From Reticulitermes lucifugus (lineage: Eukaryota; Arthropoda; Insecta; Blattodea; Rhinotermitidae), in NCBI GenBank assembly GCA_026260175.1, contig JAKCWW010003142.1, positions 7,234 through 50,372 of the forward strand: a DNA stretch of 43,139 nucleotides, given 5' to 3'. The notes under the pieces are model-generated. The model made no database searches. It was given only the letters and a program-made list of their open reading frames with translations, and had not been told where the DNA came from. Positions 21,190 to 35,800 of the stretch are shown here, one piece after another (position 1 is the first letter of the stretch; each line of letters starts with the position of its first letter). Position numbers and translations under genes: made by a program.

Positions 21190-23695
21190 TGAGTGTGAAG
21201 TTGTGTGGAATTTATTTACTAATGTAGTTACAGGTCCGGCTTCTTTTATACCTCTGTCACATTAGGGATGAAGTCTTTTAAAAAAGAGAGATGTTGTTGC
21301 TGGTTATTTTTTACTAATGTTAGCATTTTATGTACCCATAATTATTTTGTTTTGAGAATGCCACTGAATTTGAAAAACAATTGCCAGTACAGTATATGTG
21401 AAGTGAGTAATCTGTTCACAGTCTACCATGGTGGTAGTTTGCTTTCCTCATTATTAGTAGAAGAAAACACTGTTTATTAAATAGTGTAGGAAATTAGAAA
21501 AGGAATAGTGTTGAAGTATCTGTGAATGCTGTAATATTCATTTCAAGTTTCACTTGATTCAGTCAGCTGGTTCAGAAGTTGAGATGGGGTTGGGAGACAT
21601 TGCATGATGCTCTCATAAGCCTATTTTTTCTCTCCCTTTTCAGTATGGAAAGTGGGCTTAAAGTTGCAGGTATACTTTGGAGAGGTTTTTTTTGAGTGTA
21701 AGTGTAAGCACCATTCTGATAAGGTATGGTGATGCAGCTCCACACATGCTAGAACATGGCACTGGATGGAAATGAATGGCATACTGCATCTGCACTGAAC
21801 AGGTTGGGTAGGCCACAGAGCTGATCTGTACACAGGCACAAAGAGAACAAACCATGTTGCTGCCAGGAAATTAACTCTAGTTTTACAGCCTGTACACAGT
21901 GCCGTTAATGTACCACTGTCACCATAAAAGAACAAAGGGATTCTGTGTCTCCAAGAAATGTGTTATGTTGTGCCATACTTACTGCATTGATATCTGCTGG
22001 CCATTCACAAAATATACAATACACTTTCTCTGGATCATAGAAGAAAATAAATTGTGGAACCCTTATAGAAGCCTTTATAATCAACATTTGATTGCACAAA
22101 ATGTAAAGCCTTAACAATCTCATCATACATACAAACAATACCAAAAGGCTTAAAATGTATTAGAATATAAATGCTTCGGGATGTAATAATTGAATGTTTC
22201 TTACATACTTGTACAAAATGTTTAGAACAACAATACTGACAATTATAAAAATACCTATAATAACAGAATAGTCTATATACTTTACTAACAAAATGTAATA
22301 ACTTCCTTACACTGTTTGCATCAAATGAATGGCAAATGATACAGTTGCATTTTCATATATAATAGCAAATACTGGTTTTATAAATGCTGCAACAATGCTG
22401 CAATTCTATTGTACTATAAAGAGAATAACCACACCATGTCTGCTCTCAAATCGTCCAGAAGAAGGAAGAAGATGTGATGGTATTTTTTCTATCTGTGAAC
22501 ACACCAAACAATTTGCCAATTAATGTATAGCTCAAAATAATTAATTGGCCCCTTACTGCTGGCCTGAACTACCAGCTGTTTCATAAAACTGGAATACCAC
22601 AACAAAAACCACAGTGCTTAACATAAGCAGGAAGTTTTGAAAATTAAGTAGCATGACTGTGCCATCTATTAATGTACATAATTACATGCAACAGGAAGTC
22701 AACCTTTAACAATTTAAAGGACAAAGCTGATCTGAATAACATATAACAATGTCATTGTTACTTTACAAAAGATACAAAACACATCGACTGTGAGGATAAA
22801 TTTACATGTCAGAAAAATTATCATTGTTAATACCAAGAAGTAGCTGAAACTAATAAATTCTCAACAGACAAAATGTTGCTCTCTTTAACACTAACACACG
22901 TATGAGGTGCCACTGAACCATAGCAGCTGGCTACCCCAAGACGATTCTAGTCACCCAAACGGTTTGCTTGAAATATCGAGCTGGAAGGACAGGTTGCTTT
23001 CGAATGATATCGCACATCAAAGATATACAGGGATTATGGATTTGTTTTAAAATTATACATCTTTTTTACTTTTGTCTGAAGATGGAGGCAGTACATTTCT
23101 CCAAAACATTGTTTAATTTCTATCAAACTACATGGCACCACTTACCAGAAGATGGTAATCTTTCATTGCACATTTTATTCATAGCATGAGAAGTCCTGAA
23201 CTTAATATTGTCAAACAAATTATTATAACACAGTAAAGCACAGCCTTGATGTCTGTGATTAATTCAGACTAATAAAACTGTCACGAGCATCAGAAACCAT
23301 TTCCAATGCAACACGCCTATTTGGTTCCATAAAAACCAAATAATACAGATACTTGTTAGCAGTATAAAATACATTCACGACTGATGGAGAGTCTAATTAC
23401 ATAAAGCAAGAAAGCACTCAACTTCACTTAATGAAAGAGGGAGCTTGACTGAGCTGACAGTATTCTGTGCAACAGCAGGAGGGGGGGGGGAGCTGATCCA
23501 CCTGTCAACCTGATTCACTGGAACCAATCACAAAGGTCAAAACAGTGGTACTAAAATGGGTTACATTTAAAGGTTGAAATCCCAAACATCAAAGTTCACA
23601 AACTTCAGAACTCTACTGTATATTACACAAATGTTATACTAAAACACATGAACTCATGAGTAACTTTGAAGTTAACTTAGAATCCTTACCACAAT
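21190..23695. other. Convergent 3' region between RRP9 and intersectin
   Basis: No coding sequence is supported. Part of it should be the intersectin 3' UTR on the minus strand; one minus-strand AATAAA lies at 23174-23179, about 520 bp past the stop, and others lie further on. A decayed hammerhead-like motif is present on the plus strand at 23076-23117 (CTGAAGATGGAGGCAGTAC). A G run near 23480 breaks the AT-rich composition. Confidence 0.5.
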
Positions 23696-23850
23696 TCACA
23701 TAATCTTCTTGAATAACATCAGGTCCAGCTTGAGGGTTATCTCACCAGTTTTAACAAGACGAAGCATGAGCTTTTTAATAATTGGTCCATCATAGGTTTG
23801 TGTTGCTCGCAATATATCCGCTATACGAACTTCTGTTCGACCCAAGAACT
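23696..23850 (-). CDS. Dap160: Intersectin exon h (end of C2 domain, stop)
   Basis: 50 codons and TGA (23696-23698). It begins, after the split Glu codon, [19 protein letters not shown] and ends with [12 protein letters not shown], matching the vertebrate FLGRTEIRVADI and the terminal VRLDLQLFDEP. The acceptor is TACTTGTTCCAG. Confidence 0.93.
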
Positions 23851-26800
23851 CTGGAACAAGTATAATTATGCATTCTCATGTATAATTATAAAATTCAAAG
23901 CTGGTTTCTAGTCACACCAACAAAAATTTTCCTTGCCCCAAGATCACTTGCATATCTCTCTACCATTTAGGCCTATATAATACTGTGCAAGTACAATATA
24001 CCTTCTATTGCCTCTATTATTTAAGAAACGTAATTCATTTAAAGTGTCTGTTAGTTCTGATCTGTTTATTTGTACATAACATTAAATTGCTTTTACAGTT
24101 ACATTTTGGTGTAAAGGTGAGGTCTGTATGTGATCTGCCTGTTGGAAATCTGTTTTTAGGATCATAATGAATACTTGAAACGTTTAAAGTACTACATTCT
24201 GCCGATCCTGGTGGCCATTCAGTCTAAAACCTTGGTCTGCGGCACTCGCTTGCTAGGATTGTGGGTTCGAATCCCACCGGGGGCATGGATGTCTGTCTCT
24301 TGTGAGTGTTGTGTGTTGTCAGGTAGTGGTCTCTGCGATGGGCCGATCACTCATCCAGAGGAGTCCTACCGAATCTGGTATGTCTGAGAGTGATCTTGAA
24401 ACCTTGACAAGGAGGAGGTCTAGGCCCACTAGGGCTGTTGAGCCATTAAAAAAAATACTTAGCTCCACACTCACTTCCACCAGGCTTTATAGTTGTCTTT
24501 CCATATTCCTCCAAGATGCAACAAATTACCTGGCTGGGAAACACACATACCAACATTGCATCTTCATTTACAACCCAGTGGAAGAACACCCCATAATGTA
24601 TCATCATCATCATCATTTCTATTTTGACAAGGATGCTTGAACACAATCACACTATCACCATCTTACTTGATAAACAAGATTAAAACTGGACATATGTAAA
24701 GTCTAGAGAAACCTCTATATACATTCTACAGGACAATGATCCAATATTAGGATTCAAATCTCATTAACATAATTTTGACATTACCCTACTTTCCTATACT
24801 CAATATTATAAAATTGTGTCATACACACATTTATAAATTGTGTACAGTTCCTGTGGTTAATTCATGTAGACTTCCTTGATATTGGCATTTAGGCCGAAAT
24901 ATGTCATAGGTGAATGAAATAATTTAGTTGTAATTTGCAAGCATAATGTACTTAGGTGGTCTACACCAATTCATTTCACAATGTGTACATGGTTAAATAT
25001 GTAACAATTTAAGATGTTTTGTTAGATGTTACATGTTGTACACAAGGCAGATATTAATGTACATTTGTTACAATTCTTATTTTATTAATATTTAATCCTA
25101 TAGCTCTTCTCTAATCATGAGATATTTCACTACTGTGTAGACCTTGTTTATGAAATGGTTAAATATTTCCTTAAATTTTTCTAAGCTCTATTCATACACT
25201 TCAGCATTTATTCCATAATCTCTTGTAACTTCTCTATTCTTATGTGCTATTTTTCTAGAATATCATCCCCTTCAACATGTAACATTGTATGTTTCATGTT
25301 ACTACCCATGACAGCGGTGTGATTGACAACAAAATTAATTAAAACACGATGCTTAAAGGAGTGTGACAATTCAGAACTGTCTACCTGTAAATAAATCCAC
25401 AGAATTAGTTGCCCAGCTAACCAATAAATTCACGCTTTATGGAAACCAGAGGTTTCATTATTGTGTTAACAGTTCATGCCCTCCCATTCTACTTCTCCAA
25501 AACTATTTCAGTATTACCCTCCTATCTATGCCTAAGTCATCCAAGTGGTCTCTTTCCTTCAGGCTCACTGTCAAGACAACTTTGCATGAATTTCACTTTG
25601 CTCCCATGCATACTATGTGCCTGGCCCAATTCATCCTCCTTCATCTTAGTTTATAATAATATCTGTCAAGGAGTATAAATTATTAAGCTTCTCATTATGC
25701 ATTCTTCTCCAGCCTCCTGTTTCTCTCTCCCTCTTATGTCCAATATTCACCATGTTCTTACATGCCCACAATCTATGTTCTTCCCTTAATGTGAGAGATA
25801 AAATCTTAACACAAATACAAAATAATATGTAAAATTATAAATTTGTATACTTTAATCTTTCTGTTTTTAGACAGCAGACAGGAAGACAAAATATTCTGAA
25901 CTGAATGATAGGAACTAATCCAGGAGTTTAATCTCTACACAGTAAAACCTCATTCATTCTAAATCACTTAATTAGAAATGCCATATAATTTGATGCACAT
26001 GATGTTCCCTAGCTTTAAACATAGGATTCTGTGTCCTTTTTAATGCAGATAACTTGACATATGGTTAATTTGTACTCTGAAGCTATATTACAGCTCTCTG
26101 GTTATCAAAAATTGAATAATACAGAATATTATATTATTTTCTGGACAATTAAAGTAAACATCTGCCTTTTTAACATGTGGCACCCACACAACGCCCCTAG
26201 AATTGTGAAGGCTGCCAATCTACAATGGTAAAAAATATTTGGCTCCTGGCAGGATATGTTCATGACACGAAACGTTCATGACAGGAAACAATCAACTCCA
26301 CACTCATCCAACATGACCTTCACAGAGGTAACCAAAATTCAGATGTACATGCATAGAGCTGAATGTATACCTAGGTGAATTCTGGTTACCTCTGTGATGG
26401 TCACAATGGAGTGTGGAGAAATCGACCTGAGATCCTGACATTGTTCAGAGCCTTTTTGCAATGTTGCAAGAACAGTAGTGCCACATGCGCTGTATAGTGC
26501 TGTAAAATGACAAGTGGCAGGAATCGTAAAGTCACATGGATTTTCCTAGCAGCTTTGATGAGTTTCTGAATGTTGACCAACTGATCCAAATTAACAACAA
26601 TCAGAAGAGAATTTCTTATGATCCAAGCTGTGAGCAGGATGCAAGTGATGGGGAAGGGGAAGAAAAGAAGAAGAGGCAATAAATGCAGTCACTTCCAGTT
26701 TGATCAGCTAATAAAGATGCATTAAAGGCACTGTCAGTGCTTGACTCTGTCATAAGTTCAAGTGACACCAATGACAGATTCGTCAAAGCCATGGATGAAC

Positions 26801-29800
26801 TTCAAGATTCTGTGTTGAAACTATGTAAGAACACTAAGTCAAACATGTTGAGCTGTATTTTAGGAAACAATTAACTAAGATCAACGTGTGACATATGCGA
26901 ATTATTGTTTGCTGGCTTGTGTTTTTGATGTAAATTGTATTAAATTATTTAGCAGTCATTTAAAAAATAAGTACAAGAAGGGAACCTTCTAATTATTCAA
27001 TTAAGTAAAAAAATCACAGCTTAAAACATAACATCAAGGCGTCAATCCACCACATAACAGGTAACTGTGAATTGAAAAAACTGGGTAATTCAAAACTGCA
27101 CAATTCAAAACCAAATGTTTTGGTCTCCAAGCACTTTCAATTAATGAGCTTTTACTGTAATCATGATCCAAATTATTCTCACTTAGAAGCAGAGTATTTG
27201 TGAACTTCCTGAACTGTTCTGATCTAATTCTCATAATAAGTCATGTGGGATAGCACAAAGAGTACTGTCCAGAGGGACACAGGAAAGAAGCTGTATGTAT
27301 GTGAGTTACAGAGTCTGATTGCTCACCATTAGGAGAAAAATGTCCACGATCAAATACTGTGAGACAAAGAACATCTTCCTGTAGGTCCTTTATAAGAAAC
27401 TGCATTGTAGCATTCCACTGAGCCTCTGACGTTGCTGACACTACCTTTGTTCGGTTCTTCTGTGCACCCATTGTTACTTCACAGAATACACCACACTTGC
27501 CTAGTCAGACAATTACAATCAAACATGAATAAAAGAATACTGTGAATTATTGTATGTCTGTCAAATTACAAATATCAATTTCACACTTGCACTGCATAAG
27601 CTTTCTTGCACCTGTGAGTTAAGGGGTTTCCACAGTGGTATCTATTTGTATGAAGATGACTATCTTCTAAGGATGTGATACCATGAAGTATGAAAGATTA
27701 TGAACGTTTCAAAGGCATGTTGGCACCTGTCTACCATAACAATGCATCAACACGTCACCTGAATCACATTTTATGTGACAATAAACATGAAATGTTAATT
27801 ACATGCTACATCCTCTTTGATTAGAACAGCACAAATTATGAAGTCCTTATTATACAATTTTCTCCATCTTGTTACATTCTCTGTTTTAGGTCAAAATATT
27901 TTCCTCAGCAGCCACTTCACAAAAATACTGTCAATCTACATTATCGATATAAAGTGACAGACTAAGTTTCATATCCATTCAAAGCAACAGGCAAAAATTT
28001 TAATTTTGTGTACATATGTTAACTCTCACAAAGTGTCTATAAGGAATTAAAATTCCCAGACTTGGCAGTTAACTGAAAGGACCTCTACAACAACTTAAGG
28101 ATGATGACATGCCAATATGACCAATAAAAAGTAATGAACTAGAGAAAAGATTACCTCTTTGCTTCCGAGTAGCTAATTTATTGGCGTTTACTATGGCCAG
28201 CTGAAGATAACCCTTGGGCAGCCGACAGGTAACTACAAAACATTCCAGCAAAAGCAACATGCACTAAGTTAGCCCCAGATGGGGTGGTTCTATAAGCACA
28301 GGAAGCCTTCTCGGGAAGGTCAGCATTCTTACGAATCTACAGGAACTAATAACATGTCAGACAACAGATACATAATAAACATTGTACTTAATGCCACTTG
28401 AGAGAAGAGATGATTTAAGGAAGTATTCCAAGAAGCAACTCACAATTTACCCTTTATACTTATGATAATACTAAATATTTTTAGCACTCCTACACAGAAA
28501 TTATTACATGTGTGTCATTTATCTCAAAATAATGGCTGTACTAAAATCACATGATGTATGAAAAAAAAAACAGTTATCAAAAACAAAGCATACAATGTAA
28601 AAATGTCTTTTTTAAGCCACTATTCTACATCAGTAATGCCAGCAGAAACTGAAAAATTCTGTTCTTTTAAGTTAACATTGTTTAAGAACACACTATGTGT
28701 GGCTCTTAAAGCAGGATATAAGAACTTCCTGCAAGTCCTAATACAATGGGCAGCTGGGATGGTGTAGTTGGTATAGCGACTCGCTATGGGCTGGACGGTC
28801 TGGGGATCGAATCTCGGTGGGGGCGAGATTTTCTGTGCTATCCTGTACGATAAATACTGGGTCTTTCCAGGGGGTAAAGCAGCCAGAGCGTGGTGCTGAC
28901 CACCCACCTCGCTCTAGTGCCTGGTTGCAAATGGGTAGTAGTAGTACATCCACCTCCCCTCTGTGCCTGCACAGGTATGTCATTGGGTGACCTTTACCTT
29001 TACCTAACACAATGCCATTCCTATACCAGTTTAGCACTGTTATAATTAGCAATGCAGTTCATCCATGAAGTTAACAAATGTGAGCTCTGAAGTTCTCATG
29101 TCAGCATTGATGAAGATTTAGGATCTTCTGGGACTTTATGCTATGTCAAATGGTCATTACGGATATCCAATAGACTGCCTGATGCTAAAGATGGAGACAC
29201 TATGTTTCTTCAGATCATCAGAAACTGTATACCAGTCGACAAGGCATAACATCCCAAAAGATATGAACCTTCACGTTAACAAATATTTGGGTTACTCTTG
29301 CTGCTGATACCAACACAACATCTGCAGAATTATCAGTATCCACATTATGCTGGCTCACTGTCAGCACGATAAGAGGGGTCTGCAGGATGTGGATGAAGGA
29401 CACAGACTCCAGCTATGGAGGAAAACTCTACACACTGAACAAGTTGTCAAACGACCACCAAGGAGTGATCCTACACATAGGAAGCTAGATATGGTGTTGA
29501 CAACTCCTCAATGCAGAAGGCTAACATATTAAAAATGTCACAAATGGTTTGAGTCTTGGACCGATCAGATCAAATCATGCAGGATAAATTGCAGAATCTA
29601 AGTGAAATGAAGATCATCCATAGTTCTGGGACCTACAAACCTACGCATTCTATTTTGAATAAGGATCAATTGCAAAAGCAGTGAGAAGGAATCTGTTATT
29701 GTACCCAATTACAAGGCAGCAGTAAAATGCCTGCTGCAATTCTTCAGGAATATCATTCTTATCAGATGCATAAACAATCTTAAGAGAATCTGGGTGTGAC

Positions 29801-32800
29801 GGTGGAAACTAGATTCTACTGTTTAGGACAGGGTCCAGCCACACACATTTTTAAATACGGTAATGATCCACATTGCACATAAAAAATAACTTTCTTGACC
29901 ACCTGTAACTATCAACAGAGATTATGTACTATGATCAGTTTGTTCAAAACATACTAACAAGAGTATATTTGTTTTTAGTAACTTTCACTACAAAGTTTTT
30001 AGTTATGGAACCATGAACAAAAATTTATTTAATTCTGGAACCAAAATAAAGTCTTGGCCTACAAAAGATTCACAGGTGGTCCTTTCGTCTCTGGCTTCTT
30101 AGCTCCTGTGGCAGTCCCAGTGACTAGGTCCTTATAGCATTTTACACAGACTACTTCAGGCGTTTCTTCCTTCCCATAGTTTGAATATAGGATGGACTTG
30201 TTTTAGGCATTCTTTATGTAATATAGACAATTAAGAATGCCTTATGGATATAGCACACTCCATTATGATATCTTTGCAAAACTTTAATAATATTTTGTAC
30301 AGGGCGTACTTATGAGGAAATTAGAACTGGAACTCTTCTGGACAAACTAAATAAAACTTCATATTTATATTGACATCTACCAAATTAAAAAAAAAGTACC
30401 ACACAGTTATGCATCTTAAGGAGACAAACAATTTATGCCATCTGCTTACTTTTTAACAATCTGCTGCCTTTCACAAATTTAGTAAAACTCAATACCAATA
30501 AGATAGTACACCCAAGGGTGATACAAGCATTCACAAGTTATGGCCATTTGCTGTACGAGTGCACAAGATCTAGTAGAAATGTGTGTGCAGCAATCAACCA
30601 TATAATTCACAAACACAGTGGTTACTACATATGCTATACTACCTGCTTTAATGTTAAAAAAAACTCAGCAGTTTGCTTACATAGTGTATTTCACATAAAT
30701 CCATGAATTAGCAGCAGCATGGTAGGAACTGAATTTTTTATACAAGGTGGCACAGAAGTCACTTAACAAGTTCAATTAACATACTGCCTCTAGCATCAAC
30801 AGATTTTTGTGTTACTCTACATATTATTTAGATGAACTTCGTATTTCAAAACATTATACATAAATCTTAAATCTTGTTGCTTCTTAAAATGCTTATAGAA
30901 ACCACTTCACTCATCCTTGTATCAAGTGCAGTTTAAATAACTGGTTAGAGTACGCTGTCATATGTGTATCTGTTGTCCAATGAAAAGTCAGTCTTGTGAG
31001 GTGTTGAAGGAGCAAAGCTGTAATAGAAGCAAAACATGCTGCATTAAATACATCAGGCAGGAGGCAGGACGACTGGCTTACCGCTGGCTGAGCGGGGTTT
31101 CAGCCCGACTCCCTCCATCACAACAACCAGAATCCTGCCACATGCCCCAAACTGCGCCTGCTCTGTGGACATTATACAAAATATTTATAGCCCCCACATC
31201 AGAATTTTAATAAATAGACAAAATCAAGAAGTATTTAAAGCACTTTACACTGGCCTTGTGAATTTTAATATCACTTATACTACTATTATATTATGTCACC
31301 ATACAAATTTTGCATGTCCAATTGTAATGATTCATCAGTTACAATCACCACATTACAAAGCATTAATCGGTATACCAGTATATTGTTATTTTCAATTTTC
31401 CTAAAGATACCTTAATTCCAAAGTTTTTGAACCTAGCTCTGCATGTGTAAAGACAAGGTTATAAGCTGGATGACCAAGGAATGGGTTTCAATTCCTTGCA
31501 GGGCAAGGGACTTTCCTCTTTTCTGCAGCATCCACATCAACTCTCGAACCTAGCAAGCCTCCAACCCAATGGTTAGTGAAAAGCCTTTCCCAGGGGACAA
31601 AGCAGCAAAGGGTGAAGTTGCTTACTCCACCTACAATTAGTGCTGAAACTAAGAAACAGTGGAGCTACACCTCCACTCCCCTTTATGCCTTCATTGTGTG
31701 GTACCTAACAAAGCACAGGCACAACTTTAACTTATTTTCTATCGTCTTACAAAATTTCTAGACTTTACACTGAATAGGATAGAATAGAATACATGAGGGC
31801 AGATATAATAGTGACCCACAAACTTTGACAAATTTTTATCTTTCATGCAGCCCTTGTGCTCACATTCACCACACTTTAAAAAAAGTGCAGTATCCTGTTG
31901 ACGGAGATGTCAGCAAAGTTACCTGGTTTCATAAAATGCTGACCCAGATGCCTAAATCTTTACACTAAATATTATTAGTCATGTTCATACCTCGTAAGTT
32001 CACACATTCACAGTGTTGATAGTGCAATGAAGTATTCTTGGAAAATCAGCTATGTGACAATGAAGTTAGTATGCAGTAACTGTCTCTGTTTCCATCACAG
32101 TCTAACGATGGAGGTAAAGACAGTCCATATCATGCTGGATACTAAACCCATCCTCACATGGTAGATTACTTCATTATATATACTACTTCTGAAAGCTTCA
32201 GATCCTATCAAGTTTTGATAATATCCACTAATGTGTTCACTACTCAATTTTTCAGCTGGAAAGCTATGGGTACGAGTGGGGGAAATTCCATAAATAATGT
32301 ACTTAGTTTACCACACTATGTAACTGAGAAAAATAAATGAGTAAAACTCTTCTTGCTGCCCAATAATTAAATAATGTAATCACTGTTTCTAAAAACAAGG
32401 CTAGGTTCGCCTGGAGACTGGAGGGTGATTACTGGTAAGGGCAGAGCTTTTTCTCTTTACCAACATTTCTGGCCTACGTTTTTATCTAAAACTGATGACA
32501 GTAAGAAAGACCTCCAGCACACACTGGATAGGAGGCTAGGTGGACCCCATAGCCAGTACAGATGCTGTGGAGAAGATCTGCACCTATCCCGAATTGAACC
32601 CTGGCTCCTCGGTTTTCAAGCCCGCAGCCTGGTCACTGACAATGATCAAGTTCCTTAGTTATTAAACTACCACTATGTGATTGGATTACATAACAATAAG
32701 ACTTCACGTCACCACTTAATTAACAAAATATGCTAAACAACAATCATATTCCACATATAACATGTCATGTAACTATATTCCAGCAAGTCAGTTCTTCGAT

Positions 32801-35800
32801 GTACTTTAAAAACACTGCACAAGAGGGTGTGAATGCATGATTTACAGACCATTCCAGGCAATCCACATTTGTTATCTGTGAAGTCAATGGTTTTAGGATG
32901 TAACAGTGATAATGTTGACACCAAAGAAATTTACATACAATGTGAAAACAACGCTAAATACAGCGGTGGTGATCTGAAATCCTGAGCGTTATGCGGACTG
33001 AAATTGACTTAAAATATCAAAAAACCTTCATATGGAAAGAAAACTAAATAAATTGAAAATCAGCAGCAATGGTATGCTTTATTTCACTTTCTAACCATTT
33101 AAGGCACAATGGGGATTGCGTGTACAACCTACTTTTAACATTCACAAACTCTAAACTTTTCCTACCGAGTGCATTTATGAGTTTCACATTATTCTCAACT
33201 AATCAGTTGGTTCCTGTCTATTTTTCAACATAAATAACAAAATCCTTGCAAACAAAACCCATGAGAAAATAGCATCACTGCATAAGTACGTGATTACAGT
33301 AGACACAGCAGGAAATAATTTAAATACCAGCACAGTGGTTAATGAAAAATAATTGCAGCATACTTACTTGACTGTTGACGTTGCAAGTGACACTTTACAT
33401 TCTCAAGGAATTCACTGCAGGCTTGTTCAAGGTATTTGTACCACAGGTTACGTTCTTTAAAACTTGGTGCAAGCAGGTTGTAACATGTCTTTCTTCTGAC
33501 ATCTTGTAAGCGCAACAGTCGTAATAGCTCTGCTGATTCATTGCCATTTCCTTCACTGCTGCCTGATGTATTCTTTAACTGCCCACTCTCTTGTGACACA
33601 ACAAGTTCATTCAGGAACAACGGCTAAATCCAACAACAAGAGTCAATTACAGAAAACATACAAGCTCATTAAGTTCTAGGGAGAACAATATGACGATTAA
33701 ATCAAGATGTCATAAGATCATAACAGCCTTCTTGCTCTACTATTTGGAAGAATAATCATGATAATGGTAAAGAATTCTTAACATAATTATTATGTCTCAG
33801 ACTGTGGATAAAGGAGACGACTTCCACGTATGGATACGAAATGCACTATTTTTAGTAAACACTCACAGACAGCTGGCAGTGGGTGGACACAGAAACGGAG
33901 TTGTATGTAAGGACAAGTTCCTTAACTTTTCAACCTCCATACTTCTGTGTACTTAAGTTTTTATTCATCAGAAGCATGTACTTTTGCTTCATTACAGATG
34001 TTACTTCATACAAATTTACATATATAGGTAGAGTATATGTGCAAATAATACAAATATAATATATTATTAGAAACACTAGAGGGAAGTTTATGACCTTATG
34101 CAGGACTCAGTGTTATGGAAGATCATTTAGGATAAAAATAAGTATTGACTGACTGCCTAATATACACCGATGGTACAAAGGCACTTTTGTGCATCTGTAG
34201 ATACTGCACTAGCCAGCTTAAGCTTGTGAGTATAATTTCTGCAATATGCCAAATCTCCACCATATCATGTATATATCAGCAACCACTGGCACTACAGAAA
34301 TCTCACTTCATGGTCACCATACCAACCTACCATTATCCTAGCAAGTTCAACATGAGCAAACTATAAAGACATGTAAAACAGACAGAATTACTTCATCTTT
34401 CTCCTTGTTGTAGCATCTATAAGAGCAGCAAGTGTACACACCACTCACTTTCTCAAATGCAACTACAGTACATCCATCATCAAGAACAGACTGTGCTGTC
34501 TTACAGGCTTTAATCTCCAGCACTGCCACTGTACAAAGTCAAATACTCCATTTCTGTTTTTTCATAATAGACTACCTACTAGATCCTTCTGAATGTAAGG
34601 CAATATCCACCTGTTTCAAAGTAAATTTAATATTTGTTTTAATAATAATGCAGCCATTTGTAAAATTCATATTGCCTTGTTTGCTAAACCAAACAGCTTT
34701 ACACCTGCTGCTGACTGATTTTTCTCACATAGTAAATCCAGTACACTACAAAACATTTAATTTTTTCTGTGTTAGTGTGGTCATATTCAGTAAATATTAC
34801 TAGAGGAGAGGCAATGCTGGTTTTGTATTACCAATGGGCAAGAGAGAACCTGCAGCAACCTTGCCATTTGCTTCCCCTTTAATCAGGTCTTGTGTAAGTA
34901 CGGATAATACCTCTGCAATAAACTGCATAGGTGAGTGATGTATTTCCATTTCTTCATGTAAGAGCACGTCTATTACTTCAGGCTGATGACAACAGAGGGT
35001 TAGGTGAGTTGAATGTATTGCATTGCATGTAGAATAGAATACAATATATAATGGGTTCACGTCCTTAAAGACCTGATGCACATAGGCCTTTTTATTAACC
35101 GGCCCATTGTGCCCCCCTTATTCTCTAACCTTTTCTCTCTAGGAAACAACCTTACTAAAGGCCAGGATTGATCTTGGTTAAGTTTTCCTAATAACCTCTG
35201 GGTCCAACTTGCCCAAGCCCAGACAGAAATATCCAAGTGTGGCTAAAGCATCACACTCGTATAATATATGAGAAGACGACAATAATTCTTTCCCACTCCT
35301 ACATGTGAGATAATCACTATGTCCATCACAAGCAGATGCTTTCTTATGTGTTGTGGCCAAACATAAGGCCACAAACCCTCTAAGTTATACATAACAGAAG
35401 AATATATCACATACAGGTTGCGGCCCAATAAACATACTGGCCGAGCTCTCCCTTGCTAAGTGCCTTTAGGTTCCCCTTATGGAGCCCCTATACAAAGAAA
35501 TGCTCCACTTCCAGAGCCTTCTATTACATGTCTTTCACAGTCCTGAATATAGGCGCCCTCCCTCCAGGTTCCCCTTATGGAGCCTCTATAAAGAGAAAGA
35601 TGCTCCATTTCCAAATCCTTCCTTGACATGTCTCTCAGAGTCCCCAGTCAAGGAGTCCCACATTGCATTATGTATATAGACTGCACATAAACCTCAAATT
35701 CAGCAAAAAAGTATACATGGTCACTACACTGTAAAGTCATTCCAAATTACTTTAGATGAAAGTATTTTATATATATATTCTTCCTTGCATTACAGTAATT

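Larger units (their letters stand above)
29015..33367. other. Main part of a large intersectin intron
   Basis: No additional gene is supported. Apart from the pieces listed separately, there are decayed members of the dispersed hammerhead-like family near 29191 (AAAGATGGAGACACTATG) and 32101 (AACGATGGAGGTAAAGACAG). Confidence 0.5.

Noticed and set aside
24201..24300. Functional tRNA genes at the many B-box matches
   Set aside because: A and B boxes are followed by shared SINE bodies, and no complete cloverleaf with a matching acceptor stem could be drawn.
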